Source: Oscillospiraceae bacterium
GTDB lineage: Bacteria; Bacillota; Clostridia; Oscillospirales; Oscillospiraceae
NCBI GenBank assembly: GCA_017482385.1
Contig: JAFUNI010000007.1
Span: forward strand, 53,343 to 117,342
DNA: 64,000 nt
Direction: 5' to 3'
A model generated the notes under the pieces. That model did no database searches. It saw only the letters and a list, made by a program, of their open reading frames with translations, and was not told where the DNA came from. Numbering within the stretch: position 1 is the first letter of the stretch; each line of letters opens with the position of its first letter. Both the position numbers and the translations under genes were made by a program. Shown here in pieces: positions 26,221-33,032 of the stretch.

Positions 26221-26249
26221 AGTTTACTATCAAACAGGATGTTTTGCAA
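26221..26249 (-). promoter_or_regulatory. Sigma-A promoter of the second NSS transporter
   Basis: Minus strand TTGCAA (26244-26249), 17-base spacer, TAAACT (26221-26226), in the same TAGTTTACTAT context as the first NSS gene's promoter. Confidence 0.65.
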
Positions 26250-26292
26250 GCACTTTCTTCCAATTCCCCCTTTTTTCTGCAAAACCCCTTTA

Positions 26293-26321
26293 TTGACAGC
26301 GCAGCATATTTTTCTTATAAT
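26293..26321 (+). promoter_or_regulatory. Consensus sigma-A promoter of the DUF1292 gene
   Basis: TTGACA (26293-26298), 17-base spacer, TATAAT (26316-26321); AAAGGAGGT follows before the ATG. Confidence 0.9.
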
Positions 26322-26346
26322 GTAAAAAACAAAGGAGGTAACACCT

Positions 26347-26628
26347 ATGGCAAATGAAGAACTTTTGGAGCAAGAGGAATCCATCCTCACCCTCACCGAT
26401 GAAAACGGCGATGAGCTGCGGTTTGAATACCTGGATTGCATTGAAATGGACGGCACTGAGTACCTGGTACTGATGCCCGAGGAATCCAACGAGATCGTGA
26501 TTCTGGAGATCCAGCCCGTGGACGAGGAAAACGAAAACTATGTAGCTGTGGAAAGTGAAGAAACCTTAGATGCGGTCTACGCTATCTTCAAAGAGCGCTA
26601 CAAGGATGTTCTGGAATTTGAGGACTGA
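26347..26628 (+). CDS. DUF1292 family protein (YrzB-like)
   Basis: A 93-residue acidic protein of the DUF1292 family, common in Firmicutes and of unknown function. Seen: the ILTLTDENGDELRFEYLD opening, the EYLVLMPEE core, and a C-terminal helix ending FKERYKDVLEFED. Nearly a third of the residues are Asp or Glu. In Bacillus the relative yrzB follows yrzL/yrrK; here the gene stands alone between a consensus promoter and a strong terminator, which predicts high and constant expression. Confidence 0.85.
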   Translation: MANEELLEQEESILTLTDENGDELRFEYLDCIEMDGTEYLVLMPEESNEIVILEIQPVDEENENYVAVESEETLDAVYAIFKERYKDVLEFED

Positions 26629-26630
26629 CA

Positions 26631-26658
26631 AAAAAGCCACCCTTTCGGGTGGCTTTTT
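26631..26658 (+). terminator. Bidirectional terminator between the DUF1292 gene and queT
   Basis: Twelve-base-pair stem including AGCCACCC/GGGTGGCT (26631-26642 with 26647-26658), flanked by A-run and T-run; it lies between two converging genes. Confidence 0.9.
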
Positions 26659-27164
26659 TATCGAAATATGCGGTCTGCAAGGCCCCGGGAGCGGAGCGCA
26701 TAGTAAAGAGCTGTGCCTAAGGTGAGCATAACAGCCAATTCACCAACGGCTACATACAATGCGTTCAGCCAAAATCCCCCGCCAATGTACACACTCAGCT
26801 CCCAGCCCACCAAAAAGGCATTGCTCAGCGCCGGCAGCAGCATAGCAAAAAGAGGATAACCCTTGATCTTCACTTTCCGCAGGCTGTACATGCCGGACAC
26901 CGCCAGCAAGGTGGCAAGACCGCCCACCGGCACATCCAAGGGCAGTGCCCCGGCAAAGGTCAGATTGACCAGCGCGCAGCCCACAGTAAGACCTGGAATC
27001 GCTGCCGGGGTGAACAGCGCCAGCACGCACAGGGCCTCCGAGGCCCGGAACTGAATGGCAAAAGAGGCAGAATTGGGAATCAGAACATTCTGCAGATGGG
27101 TAAGGCCCACATACAGGGCGGCGATCATCGCCCCCTGGGCCAAAAAACGGCTTTTGTTTCTCAT
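26658..27164 (-). CDS. queT: Queuosine precursor ECF transporter S component QueT
   Basis: A 168-residue membrane protein of the QueT family, the substrate-binding subunit of an energy-coupling-factor importer for preQ1 or a related queuosine precursor. Seen: LAQGAMIAALYVGLTHLQNV, the FRASEALCVLALFTPAAIPGL motif, and about five to six hydrophobic segments. Start: ATG at 27164 (MRNKSRF) with AGGAGA upstream; a longer frame to 27299 reads through the leader RNA and is rejected. The shared ECF energising module is not in the window. Its 200-nt leader ends in a terminator hairpin next to the ribosome site, so expression is probably attenuated by the ligand. Confidence 0.92.
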   Translation of the reverse strand: MRNKSRFLAQGAMIAALYVGLTHLQNVLIPNSASFAIQFRASEALCVLALFTPAAIPGLTVGCALVNLTFAGALPLDVPVGGLATLLAVSGMYSLRKVKIKGYPLFAMLLPALSNAFLVGWELSVYIGGGFWLNALYVAVGELAVMLTLGTALYYALRSRGLADRIFR

Positions 27165-27175
27165 TTTTTCTCCTG

Positions 27176-27204
27176 AAACGCAAAAATGGGCACAGCCGTG
27201 CCCA
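27176..27204 (-). terminator. Attenuator terminator before queT
   Basis: Seven-base-pair stem TGGGCAC/GTGCCCA (27187-27193 with 27198-27204), four-base loop, then TTTTTGCGTTT on the minus strand, only 12 bases before the queT start codon. Confidence 0.7.
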
Positions 27205-27243
27205 CAAAAAATCGGGCGCATATCACTGCTGCCAAGCGTCCTT

Positions 27244-27279
27244 GAGATTGCCACGGGCGCAAGCGCCCTCGCAATGACA
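27244..27279. repeat. Dispersed hairpin repeat, copy 2 (inside queT leader)
   Basis: GAGATTGCCAC and TCGCAATGACA ends, with inner stem GGGCG/CGCCC. ATTGC and GCAAT pair. It forms an added arm within the queT leader structure. Confidence 0.7.
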
Positions 27280-27371
27280 TCGAACAAACGGCAGCGCATA
27301 CTGCACCCGTCGGTTTTCCATAGTTTTGTTTACCGACAGGATGGTCACGAACTGTCCTATGCATTTTCTTT

Positions 27372-27399
27372 ATTATACCCCATTTCCCTCCTCTGTCAA
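27372..27399 (-). promoter_or_regulatory. Sigma-A promoter of queT
   Basis: Minus strand TTGACA (27394-27399), 16-base spacer, TATAAT (27372-27377). Confidence 0.75.
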
Positions 27400-27413
27400 C
27401 TCCATATTTTTAC

Positions 27414-27441
27414 TTGCCATTTTCTGCATCGGTGGTATAAT
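27414..27441 (+). promoter_or_regulatory. Sigma-A promoter of the lipid kinase gene
   Basis: TTGCCA (27414-27419), 16-base spacer, TATAAT (27436-27441), diverging from the queT promoter. Confidence 0.7.
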
Positions 27442-27458
27442 AGAAGCAGGTGATATTT

Positions 27459-28340
27459 ATGAAAAAAATGCTTTTTGTCTTAAATCCCTGTGCCGGCACC
27501 AAAAAAGCCAACCGATTCCTTGCGGACATTCTGGACGCCTTTAACCGGGCCGGCTACCAAGTGCAGGTATATGTGACCGCCGGCCCCAAGGACGCCGTGA
27601 CCGCTGTAAAGCAGTTTGCCCCCGGTATGGATCTGGTGGTGTGCTGCGGTGGCGACGGCACTTTCAACGAAACCGTTACCGGCCTTTTGGAAACCGGTCT
27701 TTCCATTCCTGTGGGTTATATCCCCGCCGGCTCTACCAACGATTTCGCTAACTCTTTGAAGCTTCCTTTGCATCCCCTAAAGGCTGCCAAAACCATCATC
27801 GAAGGCACGCCCCAGCCCCTGGATATGGGGTCTTTTAACGGGCGTTATTTCTCCTATGTGGCTTCCTTCGGCGCTTTTACCAAAGTAAGCTATGCCACCC
27901 CCCAAAGTGTCAAAAACGCCTTGGGCCACACCGCCTATGTTCTGGAGGGTATCAAGGAGATCGCATCCATTCGCAAAACGCCCGTGCGCATGGAGCTGGA
28001 CGGTGAAGTAGTGGAGGACGACTATATTTTCGGTGCCATCTGCAATTCCACCAGTGTGGGCGGCATTCTGACCTTAGATCCCAACCAGGTGGATATGAGC
28101 GACGGCAAGTTCGAAATCCTGCTTTTGCGGGCACCCCGGGATCTTTTTGAACTGACCGAGTGCATTACCGCTGTACAAAAGCAGCAGTACAACAGCCGGA
28201 TGATGACCTTCCGTACCGCCAAAACCGTGCAAATCCACGCAAACGAGGATATGACCTGGACCTTGGACGGAGAAATGGCTGACGGTGCTAAGGAACTGAC
28301 CGTTTCCAATCTCCATCACGCAATTCAGCTGGTTCACTGA
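27459..28340 (+). CDS. Diacylglycerol/lipid kinase family protein (YegS/BmrU-like)
   Basis: A 293-residue member of the DAGK catalytic superfamily, which phosphorylates lipid or sphingoid substrates. Seen: LNPCAGTKKA at 8-17, the nucleotide-binding GGDGTFNE at 64-71, GYIPAGSTNDFANSL, and the C-terminal TLDGEM motif. Length is typical of soluble DgkB/YegS proteins. Start: ATG at 27459 (MKKMLFVLNP) with AGGTGAT upstream. The NUDIX gene follows 10 bases later and ends at a terminator, so the two form an operon; a functional link between them is not obvious. Confidence 0.9.
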   Translation: MKKMLFVLNPCAGTKKANRFLADILDAFNRAGYQVQVYVTAGPKDAVTAVKQFAPGMDLVVCCGGDGTFNETVTGLLETGLSIPVGYIPAGSTNDFANSLKLPLHPLKAAKTIIEGTPQPLDMGSFNGRYFSYVASFGAFTKVSYATPQSVKNALGHTAYVLEGIKEIASIRKTPVRMELDGEVVEDDYIFGAICNSTSVGGILTLDPNQVDMSDGKFEILLLRAPRDLFELTECITAVQKQQYNSRMMTFRTAKTVQIHANEDMTWTLDGEMADGAKELTVSNLHHAIQLVH

Positions 28341-28350
28341 GAGGTAGCTT

Positions 28351-28821
28351 ATGCGCAACACAACTTTGTGCTACATCACCCGGGGAGATGATGTTTTGAT
28401 GCTCCACCGGGTCAAAAAAGAAAACGATGTGAACAAGGACAAATGGATTGGCATCGGCGGCAAGTTTGAAGCTGACGAGACCCCCGACGAGTGCCTTTTG
28501 CGGGAGGCAAAGGAGGAGACCGGTCTGACCCTCACTTCCTGGAAGTGCCGGGGCATTGTCACTTTCCTCACAAATGGCCCTTGGGAAGGCGAATATATGT
28601 ATCTGTTCACCGCCGACGGCTTCGAAGGTGACCTCAAAGAATGCGACGAAGGCGAGCTGCGGTGGGTGAGCCGGGCGTTTTTATCGGAACTTCCCCAATG
28701 GGAGGGCGATAAGATTTTCTTAGACCTATTGTGGCAGGATGCGCCCTTCTTTCTGCTGAAGCTTCGCTATGAGGGCGACAAGTTGGCAGAAGCCGTACTA
28801 AACGGCGAAAGAATCAAATAA
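28351..28821 (+). CDS. NUDIX hydrolase, MutT/8-oxo-dGTPase-like
   Basis: A 156-residue NUDIX protein. Seen: the complete Nudix box at 36-59 (GGKFEADETPDECLLREAKE then ETGL), matching G-x5-E-x7-R-E-U-x-E-E-x-G-U. The start TTLCYITRGDDVLMLHRVKKENDVN and the tail ELRWVSRAFL resemble 8-oxo-dGTP diphosphatases, which clean oxidised nucleotides. It begins 10 bases after the lipid kinase gene and ends before a terminator. The exact nucleotide substrate is inferred from the family only. Confidence 0.88.
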   Translation: MRNTTLCYITRGDDVLMLHRVKKENDVNKDKWIGIGGKFEADETPDECLLREAKEETGLTLTSWKCRGIVTFLTNGPWEGEYMYLFTADGFEGDLKECDEGELRWVSRAFLSELPQWEGDKIFLDLLWQDAPFFLLKLRYEGDKLAEAVLNGERIK

Positions 28822-28825
28822 GCGA

Positions 28826-28859
28826 ACCCGGTGCGCAAAACGCGTACCGGGGCTTTTTT
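28826..28859 (+). terminator. Terminator after the NUDIX gene
   Basis: Stem CCCGGTGCGC/GCGTACCGGG with one mismatch (about 28827-28850), then GCTTTTTTA. Confidence 0.8.
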
Positions 28860-28863
28860 ATTC

Positions 28864-28892
28864 TTGCATACGGAAACTATTTTCGTTATAAT
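28864..28892 (+). promoter_or_regulatory. Sigma-A promoter of the deo operon
   Basis: TTGCAT (28864-28869), 17-base spacer, TATAAT (28887-28892); AAGGAG at 28911-28916 before deoC. Confidence 0.8.
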
Positions 28893-28923
28893 GGTATTAC
28901 AATATGTAATAAGGAGAATCCCT

Positions 28924-29592
28924 ATGGAGATTTCGGAAATTCTGGCAAGATGCGACCACACCCTGCTGTCCCCCGCCGCCACATGGGCAGATATCAAAGC
29001 CATCTGCGATGACGGTATAAAATTCAAGACCGCATCGGTGTGCATTCCCGCATCCTTTGTCCAGCAGGCCAAGACATATGTGGAGGGTAAGCTGCCCATC
29101 TGCACTGTTATTGGCTTCCCCAACGGCTACGCTACCACTGCCGCCAAGTGCTTTATGGCCTACGATGCCATCTCCCACGGCGCAGACGAGGTGGATATGG
29201 TTGTGAATATCGGCTGGGTGAAAGAGGGCAAATTTGATGCCGTTACCGAGGAGATTCGGCAGGTGAAGGCCCATTGCTGCGGCAAGATCCTGAAAGTGAT
29301 TATTGAAACCTGCCTGCTCACAGACGAAGAAAAGATCGCCCTGTGCAAATGCGTCACCGACGCAGAGGCGGATTACATCAAGACTTCCACCGGGTTCTCT
29401 ACTGCCGGGGCTACCTTTGCAGATGTGGCACTTTTTGCCAAGCACATCGGCCCTAAGGTAAAGATCAAGGCCGCCGGTGGTATTTCCAGCCTGGAAGATG
29501 CTGAAAAATTCATCGCCCTGGGCGCTGACCGCCTGGGCACTTCCCGCATTGTAAAGATCGCCAAGGGTTTGCAAAACGACGGAACTTATTAA
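28924..29592 (+). CDS. deoC: Deoxyribose-phosphate aldolase
   Basis: A 222-residue class I aldolase that splits deoxyribose 5-phosphate into glyceraldehyde 3-phosphate and acetaldehyde. Seen: CDHTLL at 10-15, the VDMVVNIG segment with catalytic Asp91, the Schiff-base Lys153 in YIKTSTGF, and Lys182 in KIKAAGGI. Start: ATG at 28924 ([10 protein letters not shown]) with AAGGAG; an upstream in-frame ATG at 28831 lies before the promoter. First of four nucleoside-salvage genes deoC-deoD-deoB-cdd, which together turn deoxynucleosides into central carbon metabolites. Confidence 0.97.
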   Translation: MEISEILARCDHTLLSPAATWADIKAICDDGIKFKTASVCIPASFVQQAKTYVEGKLPICTVIGFPNGYATTAAKCFMAYDAISHGADEVDMVVNIGWVKEGKFDAVTEEIRQVKAHCCGKILKVIIETCLLTDEEKIALCKCVTDAEADYIKTSTGFSTAGATFADVALFAKHIGPKVKIKAAGGISSLEDAEKFIALGADRLGTSRIVKIAKGLQNDGTY

Positions 29593-29604
29593 GGAGGTAT
29601 TTTT

Positions 29605-30357
29605 ATGGCTGACTTCCCTGCAACACCGCACATCAATGTTTTGAATGAGATCGGGTTCGGTAAGACCGTACTGCTGCCCGGTGACCCTCTGCGGGCCAAA
29701 TTCATTGCGGAAAACTTTTTGGAAAACCCGGTATTGGTGAACAATGTCCGGGGTGTCAACGGCTACACCGGTTATTATAAAGGTGTAAAGGTGTCCGTGA
29801 TGGCCACCGGTATGGGTATGCCCGCTATGGGCATTTACTCCCACGAGCTCTTCACCCGGTTCGGTGTGGAGAATATCATCCGGGTAGGCTCTGCCGGCTC
29901 TATCCAGGAGCACATCAATCTTTACGACATCGTACTGGGTCAAGGTGCTTGCACTGATTCTAATTGGGCTGTCCAGTTCCATCTGCCCGGCACTTTTGCC
30001 CCCATCGCCGACTTTACCATGCTGTGCGAGGCGGTGAAGGCCTGCGAAAATCACAAGGCCACCTACCATGTGGGTAACATCAACTCCTCCGATGTATTCT
30101 ACGGAGATCACGAGGGTGTTCCCGAGGGGCTGGACAGCGTATATGGCCTGAAAAAGATGGGCGTGATGGCTTTGGAAATGGAGGCTGCCGCCCTTTATAT
30201 GAATGCAGCCCGGTACGGCAAGCGGGCTTTGTGTATCTGCACCATTTCCGACCATGTGCTGAAAGGCGTAGAGACCACCGCTGCTGAGCGGCAGACCGCA
30301 TTCACCAAGATGATGGAAGTGGCCTTGGATGTTGCTGTCGCGATGGATAAGAAGTAA
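29605..30357 (+). CDS. deoD: Purine-nucleoside phosphorylase, DeoD type
   Basis: A 250-residue hexameric-type purine nucleoside phosphorylase (NP-I family), which cleaves purine (deoxy)nucleosides with phosphate. Seen: LLPGDPLRAKFIAENFL, VMATGMGMPAMGIYSHEL, the IIRVGSAGSI motif and the ALEMEAAALYMNA substrate motif, with the catalytic Asp in TISDHVL. AAGGAGG precedes the ATG, 12 bases after deoC. Its ribose 1-phosphate products feed DeoB, encoded next after a 122-base gap filled by a repeat element. Confidence 0.97.
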   Translation: MADFPATPHINVLNEIGFGKTVLLPGDPLRAKFIAENFLENPVLVNNVRGVNGYTGYYKGVKVSVMATGMGMPAMGIYSHELFTRFGVENIIRVGSAGSIQEHINLYDIVLGQGACTDSNWAVQFHLPGTFAPIADFTMLCEAVKACENHKATYHVGNINSSDVFYGDHEGVPEGLDSVYGLKKMGVMALEMEAAALYMNAARYGKRALCICTISDHVLKGVETTAAERQTAFTKMMEVALDVAVAMDKK

Positions 30358-30360
30358 GCA

Positions 30361-30459
30361 GGAGATTGCCACGTCGCGTGAATTAAGGTATGATTGCCCC
30401 CGGCAATCATAGTTATTAACGATTCGCTGCGCTCTGCAACACGCTCCTCGCAATGACGA
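30361..30459. repeat. Dispersed hairpin repeat, copy 3 (long form, inside deo operon)
   Basis: Ends GGAGATTGCCACG and CTCGCAATGACGA match copies 1 and 2. The interior is longer and carries a second palindrome ATGATTGCC/GGCAATCAT (30390-30410). It fills most of the deoD-deoB gap and would be transcribed, giving one or two hairpins without a T-run. Confidence 0.65.
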
Positions 30460-30479
30460 GGAAAATTGAGGTGCATTTT

Positions 30480-31640
30480 ATGAAAAGAGTTTTTTTGATC
30501 GTACTGGATTCCTTTGGTATCGGCGCGATGCCGGATAGCGAAGCATTCGGCGACAAGGGCGCGAACACCCTATTGTCCTGCGCCGCCACCGGAAAACTGG
30601 ATATTTCCAATTTAACAAATGCCGGTTTGGGACAGATCGACGGGGTCACCTGTCTGCCCAAAGGAAATCTGACCGGAGCTGTGGTAAGACTCGCCGAAGC
30701 CTCTGCCGGCAAGGACACCACCATCGGTCACTGGGAGATCGCCGGTATTGTATCTGAGAATCCTCTGCCTACTTATCCGGAGGGCTTCCCGGAGGAAATT
30801 ATCACGCCTTTCTGCGAGGCCACCGGCCGGGGTATTTTGGCCAATGCGCCATGGTCCGGCACAGCGGTCATTGAAAAGTACGGCGCAGAACATCTGCGCA
30901 CCGGAGATCTGATCGTCTATACTTCCGCTGATTCTGTATTTCAGATCGCCGCGCACGAGGAGATCGTACCCCCGGAGCAGCTTTACGAATACTGCCGCAT
31001 TGCCCGAAAACTTCTCCAGGGCAAGCACGGTGTGGGCCGGGTCATCGCCCGTCCCTTTGTGGGCACACCGGGCAATTTCACCCGCACCGCCAACCGTCAC
31101 GATTTCTCTTTAGAGCCGCCTAAGGAAACACTGCTGGATGCTTTGCAGAATGCTGGCCTTGCCACCATCGGCGTGGGCAAAATCCACGATATTTTCGCCG
31201 GGCGGGGCTTAGGCGAATATGTCTATAACAAAAGCAATGCAGATGGAATGGCTCACACAGACAATTTTGCCGCCAAGGATTTTGCGGGTTTGTGCTTTGT
31301 AAATCTGGTGGATTTTGATATGCATTTCGGCCACCGCCGGGATGCGGTGGGTTATGCCAATGCCTTAAATGAATTTGACCGCTGGTTAGGCAATTTCCTG
31401 CCCGGTTTGGGCGAGGAAGATGTGGTCTTCATCACCGCCGACCACGGCTGCGATCCGTCTTACACCGCCACCACCGACCACACAAGGGAGTACGTTCCCC
31501 TTTTGGTGTTGGGCAAGGGCGTAACGCCTGTAAATTTAGGCACAAGGGGCAGCTTCTCTGACATCGCCGCCACCATTGCCGATATATTTAATGTATCTTT
31601 GGACACCCCCGGTAAGAGTTTTAAGGAGGAGATCCTATGA
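30480..31640 (+). CDS. deoB: Phosphopentomutase
   Basis: A 386-residue manganese-dependent mutase of the alkaline phosphatase superfamily that converts (deoxy)ribose 1-phosphate to the 5-phosphate. Seen: metal ligand Asp10 in VLDSFGIGAMPDS, the phospho-acceptor region DTTIGHWEIAG, NLVDFDMHFGHR, ADHGCDPSY and the DHTREY motif. Start: ATG at 30480 (MKRVFLIVLD) with GAGGTG upstream; a longer in-frame start at 30453 falls in the repeat. It overlaps cdd by four bases. Confidence 0.97.
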   Translation: MKRVFLIVLDSFGIGAMPDSEAFGDKGANTLLSCAATGKLDISNLTNAGLGQIDGVTCLPKGNLTGAVVRLAEASAGKDTTIGHWEIAGIVSENPLPTYPEGFPEEIITPFCEATGRGILANAPWSGTAVIEKYGAEHLRTGDLIVYTSADSVFQIAAHEEIVPPEQLYEYCRIARKLLQGKHGVGRVIARPFVGTPGNFTRTANRHDFSLEPPKETLLDALQNAGLATIGVGKIHDIFAGRGLGEYVYNKSNADGMAHTDNFAAKDFAGLCFVNLVDFDMHFGHRRDAVGYANALNEFDRWLGNFLPGLGEEDVVFITADHGCDPSYTATTDHTREYVPLLVLGKGVTPVNLGTRGSFSDIAATIADIFNVSLDTPGKSFKEEIL

Positions 31641-32041
31641 CCCCGGAAAAACTGATTTCTATGGCTGTGGAGGCTATGGGCAAAGCATATGCCCCCTACT
31701 CCGGTTTCCGGGTGGGCGCGGCACTTTTGTGCAGCGACGGCACTATCTACACCGGCTGCAATATTGAAAATGCCGCCTACTCCCCCACCAACTGCGCTGA
31801 GCGCACTGCCATTTTCAAGGCGGTATCCGAGGGCCGCAGAGATTTTACCGCCATTGCCGTCTGCGGCGGCAAGAACGGAATTATTGCCAATCTTTGCACC
31901 CCCTGCGGTGTCTGCCGACAGGTACTGCGGGAATTTTGCAAGGATGACTTCCCTGTCTACCTTGCCCACAAGGATGGTTTCAAGGCGTTGACCTTGGGTG
32001 ACCTGCTCCCTTATAGCTTCGGCGAAGATTCCTTAAAATAG
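31637..32041 (+). CDS. cdd: Cytidine deaminase
   Basis: A 134-residue zinc-dependent cytidine/deoxycytidine deaminase, normal for the tetrameric form. Seen: zinc ligand Cys53 and catalytic Glu55 in CAERTA, and zinc ligands Cys90 and Cys93 in PCGVCRQ. The ATG overlaps the deoB stop (ATGA), and AAGGAGG lies within deoB, so translation is coupled. It supplies uridine from cytidine in the salvage operon; no pyrimidine phosphorylase gene is adjacent. Confidence 0.97.
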   Translation: MTPEKLISMAVEAMGKAYAPYSGFRVGAALLCSDGTIYTGCNIENAAYSPTNCAERTAIFKAVSEGRRDFTAIAVCGGKNGIIANLCTPCGVCRQVLREFCKDDFPVYLAHKDGFKALTLGDLLPYSFGEDSLK

Positions 32042-32053
32042 TTTATTGCATAT

Positions 32054-32086
32054 AAAAAATCGCCGCTCGGATGAGCGGCGATTTTT
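32054..32086 (+). terminator. Terminator of the deo operon (copy 1 of a duplicated hairpin)
   Basis: Stem ATCGCCGCTC/GAGCGGCGAT (32059-32068 with 32073-32082) between six A and five T. All 33 bases are identical to 32995-33027. It also lies at the end of the converging ATPase gene. Confidence 0.92.
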
Positions 32087-32943
32087 CAAAACTCGTTTTC
32101 GTGGGACTTGAAGAATTCATAATAGGCTCTTACATTGGGAAGCTCTGTCCACTTGCATTCTTCTGCGGGAATGCTATCCAAATTGTATATCTTTGCGCCG
32201 GGCATAGCCAAAAAGAATGGAGAATGGGTGGCAATCACAAACTGACAGCCGAAGAATCTTGCGGATTTCACAATATAATCCGCCAATTCCTGCTGCAAGG
32301 CAGCAGAGAGAGAATTTTCCGGCTCGTCGATAAGGTACAGGGCATTTTCGTCGATCCGCTCCACATAGTAGCGCATTGCGGTTTCACCGTTGGATTGCAT
32401 ATCCACATTGCGCATCAGTCGGCTTTTCACGAATTTGGATTGGGTCTTGGATTTGGCATCCTGGTATTCTTTCCAATTGTCGTAATCTTCCAAGGATTCC
32501 AGCCGATGGCTGGTGTATTTTCTGTCTAAGTACTCTGCAAACAATTCATTTCTACGCACATCAATGCCGTCATTGAGATAGCGGATATTCAGCAGATAAT
32601 CCGACACATCGTCACTGGTGAGAATTTGGCTGCCTTGGGGTATCTCCGTGGCAGACAAGTTGCAGCCATCGGCATACTCCCCAAAAAATGCGCTGCCGCT
32701 AAAAGCAGAATGCCGTGTGACTCCGGTCAATTCCGCAATGATATTGAGCAGGGTGGTTTTACCGGAGCCGTTACCGCCGTAGAAAATAGTGATAGGCGCA
32801 AACTCTACTTCTTCCAGTTCTTTTTCGGGGAATATTTTATAAGGATACACACCGTTGTAGCAAGTCCGCTTTTGCCCAAGCAGAAATGCCACTTCCTGCT
32901 GATCTGTCTGTAATTTTAGAGATTTTAAAAACACATTTATCAC
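32086..32943 (-). CDS. AAA-family / ABC-type ATPase of unknown role
   Basis: A 285-residue SMC/ABC-like AAA ATPase. Seen: Walker A GGNGSGKTT at 56-64, an ABC-signature-like SNGETA, Walker B ALYLIDEPEN near residue 200, and a switch ATHSPFFLAMPGAKIYNLD. Proteins of this kind occur as free-standing ATPases and as parts of defence or repair modules (for example with a nuclease or TOPRIM partner), but no partner gene is here, and nothing shows a defence function. Codon use appears more AT-rich than in adjacent genes. It lies between two identical terminators (32054-32086 and 32995-33027). The start at 32943 has AAAGGGG upstream. Confidence 0.8.
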   Translation of the reverse strand: MINVFLKSLKLQTDQQEVAFLLGQKRTCYNGVYPYKIFPEKELEEVEFAPITIFYGGNGSGKTTLLNIIAELTGVTRHSAFSGSAFFGEYADGCNLSATEIPQGSQILTSDDVSDYLLNIRYLNDGIDVRRNELFAEYLDRKYTSHRLESLEDYDNWKEYQDAKSKTQSKFVKSRLMRNVDMQSNGETAMRYYVERIDENALYLIDEPENSLSAALQQELADYIVKSARFFGCQFVIATHSPFFLAMPGAKIYNLDSIPAEECKWTELPNVRAYYEFFKSHENEF

Positions 32944-32994
32944 CCCTTTCCTCTATTATACAACAATTTGCGTCCAATAAAAAGGGTGTTATGC

Positions 32995-33027
32995 AAAAAA
33001 TCGCCGCTCGGATGAGCGGCGATTTTT
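32995..33027 (-). terminator. Terminator of thrS (copy 2 of a duplicated hairpin)
   Basis: Identical over 33 bases to 32054-32086. On the minus strand it follows the thrS stop codon at 33033. Confidence 0.92.
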
Positions 33028-33032
33028 ATTTA

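Larger units (their letters stand above)
27165..27365 (-). ncRNA. Structured queT leader, candidate preQ1-III riboswitch
   Basis: From the promoter at 27372-27399 the leader folds as: GACAG/CTGTC (27352-27356 with 27335-27339), GTCGGT/ACCGAC (27332-27337 with 27309-27314) around an A-rich loop, GGGTGCA/TGCGCCC (27302-27308 with 27214-27220), GCTGCC/GGCAGC (27290-27295 with 27228-27233), with a dispersed repeat hairpin in the arm, then a terminator (27176-27204). preQ1-III riboswitches are known upstream of queT in Ruminococcaceae. The match to that class is by context, not by recalled consensus. Confidence 0.5.

Noticed and set aside
27165-27299. N-terminal extension of queT to 27299
   Set aside because: The extension would translate the structured leader and repeat; the ATG at 27164 has the ribosome site and family start.
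28897-30453. Minus-strand frame of 518 codons across deoC and deoD
   Set aside because: Antisense to two well-supported enzymes, with no family motifs.
32086-32943. AAA ATPase as part of an anti-phage defence system
   Set aside because: No nuclease, TOPRIM or other partner gene lies next to it; an ATPase alone is not enough for that call.
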